Positions 17,033 through 25,429 of a DNA stretch of 64,000 nt are shown here, piece after piece. This DNA comes from Secundilactobacillus pentosiphilus (lineage in GTDB: Bacteria > Bacillota > Bacilli > Lactobacillales > Lactobacillaceae). Made by a program: the position numbers and the translations under genes. Every line of letters starts with the position of its first letter. The stretch's first letter is position 1. The notes under the pieces were generated by a model, which was given only the letters and a program-made list of their open reading frames with translations, was not told the DNA's origin and made no database searches. The stretch lies in the NCBI RefSeq assembly GCF_002217985.1, contig NZ_BCMI01000003.1:102640-166639 (forward strand), written 5' to 3'.

Positions 17033-17485
17033 TTAACCGTTAGTTGGTTCGGCAATGACTAACACGTTTGTTAGAGCGTTACGAACCACAGCTGCAGTGG
17101 TGGAACCCACTAGCAGACGGTCAATGGCATCAGTTCCTGATTTGCCCATCACGATGAGATCAACGTTATGGTTTTCAGGATATTCAACGGCAATAACTTG
17201 TTTGGGACTGCCGTGAAGAATTTCTGTTTTAGCAGTTACCCCAGCATCGCCAGCCATCTTTTGGCCTTCTGCTAAGATTGAAGTTGCGCGTTCGTTTAGT
17301 TCCTTGTAGTAGCCGCCAGTATTAGCGATACCCGTCCCAGTAACCGTGTAAATCAGCCGCTTATCATCAGCGACGTGAACGATCGTGAGTTCGGCATGAA
17401 ACTGTTTAACCAGCTTCAGCGCTTCAGAAAGCGCTAACTTAGAATTATGACTGCCATCAAGTGGAACAACAATATGATTATACAT
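17033..17485 (-). CDS. Universal stress protein, UspA family
   Basis: This 150-residue cytoplasmic protein has the UspA opening MYNHIVVPLDGS and, near the C-terminus, the ATP-binding pattern G-2x-G-9x-G(S/T) in GKSGTDAIDRLLVGST, so it belongs to the nucleotide-binding class. Such proteins are induced by stress or stationary phase. The start is placed at the ATG at 17485, giving family-typical length; an upstream in-frame extension to 17536 has no family counterpart. The ribosome site is only a weak GGAAGAGAG. The gene is monocistronic. Confidence 0.9.
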   Translation of the reverse strand: MYNHIVVPLDGSHNSKLALSEALKLVKQFHAELTIVHVADDKRLIYTVTGTGIANTGGYYKELNERATSILAEGQKMAGDAGVTAKTEILHGSPKQVIAVEYPENHNVDLIVMGKSGTDAIDRLLVGSTTAAVVRNALTNVLVIAEPTNG

Positions 17486-17642
17486 ATTATCAACTCTCTT
17501 CCATTTAATTATGAACTTACCACCATTGTGCGGCATTTTAAAAGTGGTTTCAAGTTTTTTAAAGCACCTTTTTTAATTGAAAGAGGGGTTATTTTAGCTG
17601 GGTAAATCAGGATGATATTAATCGCTGTCAGCACTAAACGGC

Positions 17643-17671
17643 TTTCTCAGCTTCGTTAGTTATGGTATAGT
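17643..17671 (+). promoter_or_regulatory. Promoter of the MarR-type regulator gene
   Basis: An extended -10 element TGGTATAGT (17663-17671) has a weak -35 (TTTCTC, 17643-17648) 17 bases upstream. Transcription would begin near 17678, after the GTG at 17676, so the TTG at 17700 must be the true start. Confidence 0.55.
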
Positions 17672-17699
17672 TTTAGTGACAGAAAATGAGGGATCAGCT

Positions 17700-18173
17700 T
17701 TGGATAAATTAGACTTTTATAAACACCACATTGAAAATTCACTGATTGATATCATGAATACCCGGGCTCAGGATAATAATTTTGAACGGCAGTGGCTGCA
17801 GCTGCACATTCCTAATCGGGATCTGCAGTATGCTATTTCCCAGTTATCGACACTGAGTTTAAAACTGCTGCAGCAGGTCGTTTTGTTAGGACCGGTATCC
17901 GAGGATCAATTAGTGGAAGCCATGGACCTCAGCTTTGGGGTCATTGCCAAAACCATGAATAAACTGTCACGGTTAGGCTTCGTAACTAAATCGGCACCAG
18001 AACAGCGAAAGGCCGTTTATCAGTCGACTAAGCTCGGCAACAGGGTAGTGGCCGTGCAAAATCAGCTGGCTGAACTACTTGATAAGCAGCACGAAGAACT
18101 GGTTGATCGGTACACACCAGACCAGTTAAGCTTGATTGCGGCGTTTTTACAGGATTTGAAGCATAGTCATTAG
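17700..18173 (+). CDS. MarR family transcriptional regulator
   Basis: The 157-residue product has a winged-helix DNA-binding core at about residues 50-115 (LLGPVSEDQLVEAMDLSFGVIAKTMNKLSRLGFV) flanked by helices for dimerisation. It starts with TTG, 6 bases after GAGGGA. No divergent or downstream gene is an obvious target: the upstream uspA gene is divergent, and the downstream side is repeat copy 2, which begins about 4 bp after the stop codon. It may regulate itself, the divergent uspA, or genes elsewhere. Confidence 0.85.
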   Translation: MDKLDFYKHHIENSLIDIMNTRAQDNNFERQWLQLHIPNRDLQYAISQLSTLSLKLLQQVVLLGPVSEDQLVEAMDLSFGVIAKTMNKLSRLGFVTKSAPEQRKAVYQSTKLGNRVVAVQNQLAELLDKQHEELVDRYTPDQLSLIAAFLQDLKHSH

Positions 18174-18176
18174 TGG

Positions 18177-18391
18177 TAAAAGCCGTGACATAACTCGATA
18201 GATTCCAGAATTTAACACCCAAAAGCGTTCTTCCGATGGTCTTGATCGGGAGAGCGCTTTTGGGTGTTAAATGGCCGGAATCTGAGTTATGGAGCGGGTT
18301 AAGGCTAGAAGTCGTGAACAAAAGTAAATCTTACGTTGTGTTTTAGTCAAGAAATTAACTGGTATCCTTATCGATAGAGACTTAAGCCGGC
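18177..18391 (-). repeat. Intergenic hairpin repeat element, copy 2 (reverse orientation)
   Basis: Read on the minus strand it follows copies 1 and 3: CTTAAGTCTCTATCGATAAGG, then TTTCTTGACTAAAACACA, AACTCAGATTCCGGCCAT, a palindrome, and TTCTGGAATCTA(T)CGAGTTATGTCAC. The core stem (TTAACACCCAAAAGCG-containing arms at 18212-18237 and 18245-18270) is 26 bp with two G-U pairs and is unlike the core of the other copies. The element lies between convergent marR and gtrA genes, with the hairpin side next to the marR stop. Confidence 0.85.
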
Positions 18392-18403
18392 TGCTTTGTC
18401 AGT

Positions 18404-18808
18404 TTATTTTTTAAAGATGATCCACTTGGAAAAGAAATAGTTGAGGACCACGACGATGACGTTATCAATGATTTTGACGATCAGCGGATTGCCAGAAAGC
18501 AGCGAGATCCCCACGAACATGATCAACTGATCCACCGCTAACGAGAGCAAGCGGAAGAAAAAGAACGTCAGGGTCTCCCAAAGGAAGGTCCGCCACGCCA
18601 TGGATTTTGAGTTAAAAACCCAAAGCTTATTGGTAATAAAAGCAAAAATCACTGAGGCCAGCCACGCCAGTACGTTGGCAATCTGGTAATTCATGTGCAG
18701 ATTTAGCCAGCCAAAAACGCCGATATTGATCAGAGTGGTTAAACCGCCAAAAAATAAGTAACTGATGACGGCTTGATATTTTTTAAATAAGTGCCATAGG
18801 GTCTGCAT
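18404..18808 (-). CDS. GtrA-like membrane protein
   Basis: The 134-residue product is almost wholly hydrophobic, with four predicted membrane helices and the family's N-terminal YLFFGGLTTLINIGVF and ITNKLWVF motifs. GtrA-family proteins are thought to flip undecaprenyl-phosphate-linked sugars across the membrane for glycosylation of surface polymers. It lies 15 bp downstream of a GT2 glycosyltransferase of the type that makes such lipid-linked sugars, so the two form a functional pair. AAGGAC lies 8 bases before the ATG. Confidence 0.9.
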   Translation of the reverse strand: MQTLWHLFKKYQAVISYLFFGGLTTLINIGVFGWLNLHMNYQIANVLAWLASVIFAFITNKLWVFNSKSMAWRTFLWETLTFFFFRLLSLAVDQLIMFVGISLLSGNPLIVKIIDNVIVVVLNYFFSKWIIFKK

Positions 18809-18823
18809 ATTAAAGTCCTTACT

Positions 18824-19765
18824 TTACTTTTTTTCTTTGACAATGTATTTTGGCCGGTGCTTGGTTTCAAGGTAGATCTTACCAATATATTCACCTAAAA
18901 TACCCAAGCTGAATAGTTGGATCCCGCCCAAAAAGAGGATGATCGAAACGATGGAAGCCCAACCGGCAACGGCGTGGCCAACGGTTAAGGCGCGGACGAT
19001 AACGAAGATAAAACCGAGAATTGCCACGGCACACGACAGACCGCCGATCCAGGTTGCAATTTTTAGCGGGGCATCCGAAAAGTCGACAATGCCGTCAATG
19101 GCGTAGTTCACCAGCTGCATGAATGACCAATGAGATTTACCAGCTGCCCGGGGCTGACTTTCGTATTTAAGGTAAGTTGTTTTATACCCGACCCAGGCAA
19201 AAATTCCCTTTGAAAAGCGGTTATATTCGGGTAACGACGTAATCGTATCGACCATTTCGCGGGTCATTAACCGGTAATCACGGGCGTTGGGCTCGATTCT
19301 AACCTGTGAAACCGCGTCGATCACGTTATAGAAGCGGGCGGACAAAAAGGCCCGAAGTTTACCCTGTCCGCGGCGTTCTTTTTGAATCGTACCGACACAG
19401 TCGTAGCCCTCGTTTTCGATTAAATCGATCATTTTGGGCAGTAATTCAGGCGGGTCTTGCAGATCGACGTCCATGACGGCAACCAAGTCACCCGTGGCGG
19501 CGTCCAGCCCGCAGGCGAGCGCGGATTCCTTCCCGAAGTTACGGGAAAAAGATAAGTAGTGCACGGTTTTAGGGTGTTGTTTTTGTAAGTCTTTTAAGAT
19601 TGGTAATGTTTTATCGTCAGAGCCGTCGTTCACAAACAGGTATTCCGGCTGATAGCGTTCAGTCTTTTCGTTAATTGAAGCAAATACTTTAGCAACTGCA
19701 TTATAAAAAATGTTGATCGATTCCTCCTCGTTGTAACAAGGTACGATCAGGCTAAGGGTACGCAT
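18824..19765 (-). CDS. Polyprenyl-phosphate glycosyltransferase, GT2 (GtrB/DPM1-like)
   Basis: It most likely transfers a hexose from a nucleotide sugar to undecaprenyl phosphate on the inner face of the membrane. The 313-residue product has the GT-A domain opening SLIVPCYNEEESI, the metal-binding DVDLQDPPE and RDYRLMTREM motifs, and two C-terminal membrane helices (about residues 230-255 and 268-292). Length and architecture match GtrB/YkcC relatives. It forms an operon with the gtrA-like gene and probably feeds teichoic acid or polysaccharide glycosylation. The sugar is unknown. Confidence 0.92.
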   Translation of the reverse strand: MRTLSLIVPCYNEEESINIFYNAVAKVFASINEKTERYQPEYLFVNDGSDDKTLPILKDLQKQHPKTVHYLSFSRNFGKESALACGLDAATGDLVAVMDVDLQDPPELLPKMIDLIENEGYDCVGTIQKERRGQGKLRAFLSARFYNVIDAVSQVRIEPNARDYRLMTREMVDTITSLPEYNRFSKGIFAWVGYKTTYLKYESQPRAAGKSHWSFMQLVNYAIDGIVDFSDAPLKIATWIGGLSCAVAILGFIFVIVRALTVGHAVAGWASIVSIILFLGGIQLFSLGILGEYIGKIYLETKHRPKYIVKEKK

Positions 19766-19908
19766 AGATATCCAACCTTCCCTTCTTAAGCTAAGTTCTA
19801 TAATAGGTCAAAAAGTATTGATAAAATAGTTAAAAATGGTTAAGTATTTTTAAACACTGGGGTAAAAGTGAAAATTCGGTCAGAATTGTATCTCTGAAAC
19901 AAGGGTTC

Positions 19909-19917
19909 TGGTACAAT
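19909..19917 (+). promoter_or_regulatory. Extended -10 promoter of the UDP-GlcNAc 2-epimerase gene
   Basis: TGGTACAAT at 19909-19917 is an extended -10 element; TTGTAT at 19886-19891 is a poor -35, 20 bases upstream. The coding ATG is about 65 bp downstream. Confidence 0.5.
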
Positions 19918-19983
19918 TATAGGCGTTGATTCACGAAGCTTCGTTGTATAAAAACGGCAATTCATCACTTGGGAGAATTTAAA

Positions 19984-21105
19984 ATGACTAAACCAATTAA
20001 AGTAATGACAGTTTTCGGTACCCGGCCAGAAGCCATTAAAATGGCACCGATTGTGTTAAGAATGCAACGTGATAGAGACCATTTTACACCGATTACGGTT
20101 GTGACCGCCCAACACCGGGAAATGTTAGACCAAGTTTTAGACATTTTTAAAATTAAACCGGATTATGATCTCAACATTATGAAACCTAATCAGACACTGG
20201 CACAGATCACTAGCCGAGTCTTAGTTCACCTGGACAGCGTGATTGATGACGTTAAACCGGACATCATTTTGGTCCACGGCGATACCACGACCACTTTCGC
20301 GGCCAGTGTCAGTGCGTTTTATCACCAGGTACCGCTCGGCCACGTTGAAGCGGGGTTACGGACGTGGGACAAGTACTCGCCTTATCCGGAGGAAATGAAC
20401 CGCCAGCTGACCGATATTTTAAGCGATTACTACTTTGCACCAACGTCGTTGAGCCGGGAAAACCTGCTGAAGCAAAATCATCCTGACGACCGGATCTTTA
20501 TCACCGGTAATACCGCCATTGACGCGCTGCAGCAAACGGTTGACGAAGATTACCATCACGCTGTGTTAGACCAAATTGACGACCAGCACCGGATCATCTT
20601 ACTGACGATGCACCGGCGGGAAAATCAGGGAGAGCCTATGAAGCGGGTCTTCCGGGCGATTCGCCAAGTGATTGCCGAACACCCCGATGTTGAACTGGTT
20701 TATCCGGTACACCTCAGTCCAGCTGTACAGAAAGTGGCTAAAGCTGAGCTGGGTAATACCGATCGAATTCATTTAATTGAGCCGTTAGACGTCGTCGACT
20801 TTCATAATCTGGCTGCCCGCAGCTACCTGATCATGACTGATTCCGGCGGCGTGCAGGAAGAAGCACCATCTCTGGGCAAGCCCGTGCTGGTCTTAAGGGA
20901 CGAAACAGAGCGGCCGGAGGGTGTCAAGGCGGGGACCTTAAAGTTAGTCGGAACTGACCCCCAAGTTGTAACAGAGGCCATGGAGACCTTACTGACGGAT
21001 AAGCGGGCTTACCGTCAAATGGCTGACGCCAAGAATCCGTACGGTGACGGGCACGCTTCAGAACGTATCTTAAAGGCAATTCAAGACCACCAGCAGCAAC
21101 TGTGA
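19984..21105 (+). CDS. wecB: UDP-N-acetylglucosamine 2-epimerase (non-hydrolysing)
   Basis: The enzyme interconverts UDP-GlcNAc and UDP-ManNAc; the latter is used for the linkage unit of wall teichoic acid. The 373-residue product shows VFGTRPEAIKMAPI at the N-terminus, HGDTTTTFAA, HVEAGLRT, and the C-terminal MTDSGGVQEEAPSLGKPV signature. The ATG at 19984 has GGGAG upstream; a TTG at 19969 would overlap that ribosome site. The yihY-type gene begins 9 bp downstream. Gram-positive genomes also call this gene mnaA. Its presence near tagD and a tagF-like gene suggests that this strain makes wall teichoic acid. Confidence 0.94.
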   Translation: MTKPIKVMTVFGTRPEAIKMAPIVLRMQRDRDHFTPITVVTAQHREMLDQVLDIFKIKPDYDLNIMKPNQTLAQITSRVLVHLDSVIDDVKPDIILVHGDTTTTFAASVSAFYHQVPLGHVEAGLRTWDKYSPYPEEMNRQLTDILSDYYFAPTSLSRENLLKQNHPDDRIFITGNTAIDALQQTVDEDYHHAVLDQIDDQHRIILLTMHRRENQGEPMKRVFRAIRQVIAEHPDVELVYPVHLSPAVQKVAKAELGNTDRIHLIEPLDVVDFHNLAARSYLIMTDSGGVQEEAPSLGKPVLVLRDETERPEGVKAGTLKLVGTDPQVVTEAMETLLTDKRAYRQMADAKNPYGDGHASERILKAIQDHQQQL

Positions 21106-21114
21106 GGTTAAATC

Positions 21115-22059
21115 ATGCAAACAGGTTTTAAAGAATTCATCAAGCAGCTTATCCGCCGCTTCGCGCAAGCCAATATCAATGATTCAGCGGCGGTCCTGTC
21201 ATACTATATGCTGCTGTCGATCTTCCCAATCATGTTGATTGCTGGAAACTTAATTTCGTTTTTACATTTTAATACGAACAACGTGCTGCGGTATATTGAG
21301 CCGGTGTTGCCGGACCCGGTCTACCAAACACTTGCCCCAATTATTCGTTCGTTTCTGGAGCAGGGCAGTACCGGGACCCTGTCGTTAGGTATTATTGTGA
21401 CCATCTGGTCGGCAGGGCGTGCCGTGGCCGCCTTTCAGCGCAGTATTAATTTAGCTTATGGCATTGAGCAGCCTAACGCGATTATTAGCCGTTTCTTTTC
21501 CTTTATCTTGATTATTTTAGTCATTATCTCGATTATGGCGATCGGCGTTCTCTTTAGTTTAAGCGAGTGGTTAGGCAGGTATCTCAAGCCGTGGCTGAAT
21601 ATCTCGAATCATTTGACGGATTTCATCGGCAGTTTAAGGTGGCCCATTTCGTTTTTGGTCATTTTTTTGCTCAGCGGCCTTTTATACATGGTCGTTCCTT
21701 CCGCCAAAGTTAAACTGCGCTACGTCTGGATCGGCGCCTTTATAACCACTATCGGCTGGTTGATCCTGGCGCAAGGCTTCTCGATTTATATCCGTTACTT
21801 TGCGCGTAACATTACGGGGTATCAAACCCTTGGAACGTTCATTATTTTACTGATTTGGATGAATATTTCCGGTATTATTCTGCTAGCCGGGGGCGTCATT
21901 AACGCCACGGTCCAAGAGTGGCGGCAGGGTGAAATCGAAGAATTGGATATTATGCAAAACATTGTTGATCAGGCCAGGGTGACCCATCATAAACGGCAAA
22001 CAAAAAGAAGGTCGGCTTCTAACGGAAAAAAGAAGCGGCCTTCTGGTAAAAACAAGTGA
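21115..22059 (+). CDS. YihY/virulence factor BrkB family membrane protein
   Basis: The 314-residue product has six predicted membrane segments and the family's AANINDSAAVLSYYMLLSIFP-like N-terminus (here QANINDSAAVLSYYMLLSIFP at about residues 18-38), plus GYQTLGTFIILLIWMNISGIILLAGG. The C-terminal 30 residues are strongly basic (KRQTKRRS...KKKRPSGK). Function of the family is unsettled; an older RNase BN assignment is not accepted. It is probably cotranscribed with wecB. Its stop codon abuts the stop codon of the convergent flavodoxin gene, and its last codons contain an inverted repeat that may terminate that gene. Confidence 0.88.
   Translation: MQTGFKEFIKQLIRRFAQANINDSAAVLSYYMLLSIFPIMLIAGNLISFLHFNTNNVLRYIEPVLPDPVYQTLAPIIRSFLEQGSTGTLSLGIIVTIWSAGRAVAAFQRSINLAYGIEQPNAIISRFFSFILIILVIISIMAIGVLFSLSEWLGRYLKPWLNISNHLTDFIGSLRWPISFLVIFLLSGLLYMVVPSAKVKLRYVWIGAFITTIGWLILAQGFSIYIRYFARNITGYQTLGTFIILLIWMNISGIILLAGGVINATVQEWRQGEIEELDIMQNIVDQARVTHHKRQTKRRSASNGKKKRPSGKNK
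22002..22044 (-). terminator. Likely flavodoxin terminator embedded in the yihY-type coding sequence
   Basis: On the minus strand an interrupted 12-bp stem (22039-22044 with 22006-22011, and 22031-22036 with 22015-22020) is followed by five T residues (plus-strand A-run 22002-22006). It lies entirely within the 3' end of the opposite gene, because the two stop codons touch. Confidence 0.5.
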
Positions 22060-22506
22060 TTATTTAGCTTGATCGACTAACTTTTGGGCGAAGTCATCTA
22101 AGGTTTTGATGTCGGCGTCTTCGGGCTCCAAGTTGATTTTGACGTTGTCAGCACCCTGTGTTGCACCGGCAGCCTTGAGCTTTTTGCCGTAGGCGTCTAC
22201 CGCGACACAGAAGTCGTCGCCGTAGAAGGTGTCACCAGATCCGGCAACGCCGTAGACTTTGCCGGATAAATCAACGTCTTCCAGGTCATCGTAGAAGTCC
22301 ATGCCCTCTTCAGGCAGTTCGCCTTCGTCGTAAGTGTACGGACAAACCACGCAGATATCGACGTCTTCGAAAGAGTCGGCGTCAGTTTGAGAAATTTCGG
22401 ATTCCGTGACGTCGACACCTAATTGTTCTAATTTTTCAGTAATAATATCGGCAATATCTTCGTTATTACCGGTGATGGTTGCAAACACAACGTGTGCAGT
22501 TGCCAT
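22060..22506 (-). CDS. Flavodoxin
   Basis: This is a small FMN-binding electron carrier of the cytoplasm. The 148-residue product has the FMN phosphate loop ATITGNNED at residues 9-17 (T-x-TGN type), the aromatic FMN-stacking segment CPYTYDEGELPE around residue 55 and GSGDTFYGDDFC near residue 88. It is highly acidic, as expected. Length is typical of short-chain flavodoxins. The gene is monocistronic, divergent from recX and convergent without any gap with the yihY-type gene. Its redox partner cannot be told from context. Confidence 0.93.
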   Translation of the reverse strand: MATAHVVFATITGNNEDIADIITEKLEQLGVDVTESEISQTDADSFEDVDICVVCPYTYDEGELPEEGMDFYDDLEDVDLSGKVYGVAGSGDTFYGDDFCVAVDAYGKKLKAAGATQGADNVKINLEPEDADIKTLDDFAQKLVDQAK

Positions 22507-22576
22507 TGAAGTCGCCCCTATTCTTAAGTATGAATTACCTTCAGTATATCAAACTAGCAAGGGAGTGTGAAATGAC

Positions 22577-23401
22577 ATGGCAGGGGATTCGTCAACAAAA
22601 TTGGAAATTACCAAAATCGAGGCTCAAAAGCGGGCGGGCCGTTATAACGTGTACGTGAACGGACATTACGCTTTTCCCGTCAGCGAAGACGTCTTGATTC
22701 GCTACCGCTTGCTGAAGGGCACTGAACTGACGGCGGATATGATCAAGACGCTGGAATCAGCAGATGATCAGTCTAAGGCCTATGAGTTGGCACTGAACTA
22801 CCTGTCCTATCAGCAGCGTACCGAAAAGGAACTCAGTGATTACCTCGTCAAAAAAGAGGTGCCGGAAACCACGGTTGCACCGGTAATGGCCCGCTTGATC
22901 GACGATAAGCTGCTGGACGACGAACATTACGCACACAGCTATGTACGAACCATGAAACGGACCAGTGATAAGGGGCCTAGTGTGATTCGCCGTCAGCTGA
23001 AGCAGCGCGGGGTCAAGGATGAACTCATTGATAACGCGTTAGCTGAGGATTATCAGCCAAACGAACAGCTGGAGCGCCTCTCTGAGCTGGTTAAAAAGTT
23101 AAAGCGCCAGTACCAAAAACTGACCCCCAAAATCCAGCGGCAGAAAGTTCAGCAGCGGCTGGTCGAAAAAGGCTTTTCCTTCGATTTGGTTGGCCAAGCA
23201 CTGGCTGAGACCAGCTTCGAAATGGACAGTGAAACTGAACTGGCGCTGCTATCTTCACAAGCCGAGAAGCTTTGGCGCCGTTATCATGCCAAGCCGGAGC
23301 GCGAACGGCAGCTGAAAATTCGTCAGTCCTTGTACCGCAAGGGTTTTAGTGGCGACTTGATTTCCCGATGGCTTGAGCAGAAGGCCGAAGAAGAGTCTTA
23401 A
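22577..23401 (+). CDS. recX: Recombination regulator RecX
   Basis: RecX binds RecA filaments and limits their activity. The 274-residue product matches the long Gram-positive form: an N-terminal beta-rich region (LEITKIEAQKRAGRYNVYVNGHYAFPV) and three successive three-helix repeats with motifs such as ALNYLSYQQRTEKELSDYL and FSFDLV. The ATG at 22577 follows GGGAGTG by about ten bases. It is divergent from the flavodoxin gene. recA is not in the window, as is common for lactobacilli where recX is unlinked. Confidence 0.9.
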   Translation: MAGDSSTKLEITKIEAQKRAGRYNVYVNGHYAFPVSEDVLIRYRLLKGTELTADMIKTLESADDQSKAYELALNYLSYQQRTEKELSDYLVKKEVPETTVAPVMARLIDDKLLDDEHYAHSYVRTMKRTSDKGPSVIRRQLKQRGVKDELIDNALAEDYQPNEQLERLSELVKKLKRQYQKLTPKIQRQKVQQRLVEKGFSFDLVGQALAETSFEMDSETELALLSSQAEKLWRRYHAKPERERQLKIRQSLYRKGFSGDLISRWLEQKAEEES

Positions 23402-23413
23402 CAGGGTTAACCA

Positions 23414-23442
23414 TTGTGTTGGTGAATTGGGTTTGCTATAAT
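23414..23442 (+). promoter_or_regulatory. Promoter of the NtdP-like gene
   Basis: TTGTGT (23414-23419), 17-base spacer, and an extended perfect -10 element TGCTATAAT (23434-23442). The coding start lies about 45 bp downstream. Confidence 0.7.
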
Positions 23443-23495
23443 AGGGGGCGAATTTAATTAATCATACCCGACACTTTGGAAAGTAGGGTTTAAAT

Positions 23496-24044
23496 ATGGC
23501 GCGCGAAGCTAGAGGACCTAAGGAAGGCGACTTCATTACGATCAAAAGCTACAAGCACGACGGAAGTTTGCATCGAACTTGGCGCGATACAATGGTACTT
23601 AAAACAAGCGAAAATGCCCTCATCGGCTGCAATGACCATACCCTGGTGATTGAAGATGATGGGCGGCGATGGGTCACTCGTGAACCGGCAATTGTTTATT
23701 TTCATAAACACTATTGGTTTAATGTTGTTGCGATGATTCGGGATAATGGGGTTTCTTACTACTGTAACCTGGCAACCCCCTATGTTTTGGATAAAGAAGC
23801 ATTAAAGTATATAGATTATGATTTGGACGTGAAGGTTTTCCCTGACGGTGAAAAACGGTTGCTGGATATTGACGAGTATGAGGTGTTTAGTCGTCGTTGG
23901 CAGTATCCGCCTGAAATTGACAAGATTTTGAAAGCAAACGTCCTGATTTTGGTTGATTGGATCAATAACCGGAAGGGACCGTTTTCGAAAGAATACGTTG
24001 ATTTATGGTACTCACGCTATCTCGAGCTCTCTCGTCACAAGTAA
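23496..24044 (+). CDS. ntdP: DUF402 nucleoside tri-/diphosphatase, NtdP-like
   Basis: The 182-residue product belongs to the DUF402 family typified by S. aureus NtdP and B. subtilis YgaC, which hydrolyse nucleoside tri- and diphosphates with metal help. The family core is visible: [40 protein letters not shown] and [14 protein letters not shown] with conserved acidic and Tyr residues. AAAGTAGGG precedes the ATG. It is monocistronic, with a strong promoter and terminator. The biochemical role is transferred from the family and was not tested here. Confidence 0.85.
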   Translation: MAREARGPKEGDFITIKSYKHDGSLHRTWRDTMVLKTSENALIGCNDHTLVIEDDGRRWVTREPAIVYFHKHYWFNVVAMIRDNGVSYYCNLATPYVLDKEALKYIDYDLDVKVFPDGEKRLLDIDEYEVFSRRWQYPPEIDKILKANVLILVDWINNRKGPFSKEYVDLWYSRYLELSRHK

Positions 24045-24062
24045 TGGAGTTGCGTTGTAAAT

Positions 24063-24100
24063 AAAAGCGGGGTTGGCCAAACAAGCCGACCCCGCTTTTT
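24063..24100 (+). terminator. Intrinsic terminator after the NtdP-like gene
   Basis: A 15-bp stem with one G-U pair (24063-24077 with 24085-24099) and a 7-base loop ends in a T-run. Confidence 0.9.
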
Positions 24101-24159
24101 GTGTGTCTTTAGATATGATAGAATGATAACAATTCACGTCGTTCGAAGGGGGCATTGGG

Positions 24160-25305
24160 ATGTTTAATCAGTTGCAGCGGTCAAAGCTGTTGTTTTGGTC
24201 ACTGGAAATTCTGGTGGTGGCCACATTAATTTGGGTCTGTACCAAGTTAGGCTTTCTCTTTGCGCCGATCGGTACCTTCTTTCGAACGGTATTCATGCCG
24301 ATCCTGTTGGCCGGCATTTTATACTACATGTTCAATCCAATCGTCAAACTGCTGCAAAAAGTAAGAATTGGCCGCTTCCGTTTAAACCGGACTTGGTCAG
24401 TAGCAGTTTTGTTTTTGGCACTGTTTGGTATCTTAGCCGGTGGCTTATTCTGGCTGGTGCCGAGGTTGATCCAGCAAGTGGCTACGCTGGTTGATAACGT
24501 ACCCCACATTGTTCGCATCATCCAGGGAACGCTGAATCATTTGAACCGCCGCTTAAGTCAGTACGACTGGTTAAAAAACGTGGATTTTCAGTCCTATGCG
24601 TCCCAGTTGGAACACGGCCTGTCCAACTATGCTAAGACTTTCATGACGGGGTTAACGAACAGCGTTGGTACGGTGATCGGTATGGCAACCAGCGTGACGA
24701 TCGTAGCGATTACCGTCCCGGTGATGCTGTTTTACATGTTGAAGGACGGCCAGAAATTAATGCCGGCTTTGCGACGGCTGCTGCCCGAAAAACAGGCTGA
24801 TCAAACCATGAATATTTTGTCTCAAATGAGCCAGACGCTGTCGCACTATATCGGTGGACAAGTGATCGAGTGCCTGTTCGTCATGACGTTTACGTCGATC
24901 GGGTTTACGCTGGTCGGCTTGAAGTACGGGTTGCTGCTGGGAATCTTTGCTGGGATGTGTAATATTATTCCCTACGTTGGGCCGTATATTGGGGTTTTGC
25001 CCGCAGTCATTGTGGCCATTAGCAGCGGCTTGCCGGAGGTGATTTCAGTTCTGATCGTCACGGTGGTCGTTCAGCAAATTGACGGTAATTTTGTTTATCC
25101 TAACGTCATCGGCCGGACACTCAAAATTCATCCGCTGACGATCATTGTGATCTTGATGGTGGCGGGTAACATTGCTGGCTTGATGGGCATGATTTTAGGG
25201 GTGCCGCTTTACGCAGTGGTCAAAGTCATTGTCGAAAACATCTACCATATCTGGCGGCTGCAAAGCGAGCATCGAAACGGGGGCAAGGTGCATCCGCCAT
25301 CTTAA
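24160..25305 (+). CDS. AI-2E family transporter (PerM/YdbI type)
   Basis: The 381-residue membrane protein has about eight hydrophobic segments, a soluble helical region at residues 95-165 and the family's C-terminal pore-like block IGFTLVGLKYGLLLGIFAGMCNIIPYVGPYIGVLPAVIVA followed by QQIDGNFVYPNVIGRTLKIHPL. Members are proposed exporters; some act as Na+/H+ antiporters, and AI-2 export has been shown for only a few. A GGGGG ribosome site precedes the ATG. The gene appears monocistronic. The transported molecule cannot be inferred. Confidence 0.9.
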   Translation: MFNQLQRSKLLFWSLEILVVATLIWVCTKLGFLFAPIGTFFRTVFMPILLAGILYYMFNPIVKLLQKVRIGRFRLNRTWSVAVLFLALFGILAGGLFWLVPRLIQQVATLVDNVPHIVRIIQGTLNHLNRRLSQYDWLKNVDFQSYASQLEHGLSNYAKTFMTGLTNSVGTVIGMATSVTIVAITVPVMLFYMLKDGQKLMPALRRLLPEKQADQTMNILSQMSQTLSHYIGGQVIECLFVMTFTSIGFTLVGLKYGLLLGIFAGMCNIIPYVGPYIGVLPAVIVAISSGLPEVISVLIVTVVVQQIDGNFVYPNVIGRTLKIHPLTIIVILMVAGNIAGLMGMILGVPLYAVVKVIVENIYHIWRLQSEHRNGGKVHPPS

Positions 25306-25429
25306 ACCTAAATGATTCCGTAAATCAGCCGATAATTACTTGATGGGCAGTTTGTTTGTGTTAAAATTTATGATATTATAGTCGAGTTAGGAAAGACGAT
25401 TTAAATTCATAGTTAAGCAGGAGATTTAA

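Noticed and set aside
18028..18321. Minus-strand frame of 97 residues overlapping marR and repeat copy 2
   Set aside because: It runs through the palindrome of the repeat, has no ribosome site and resembles the copy 3 frame only through shared repeat DNA.
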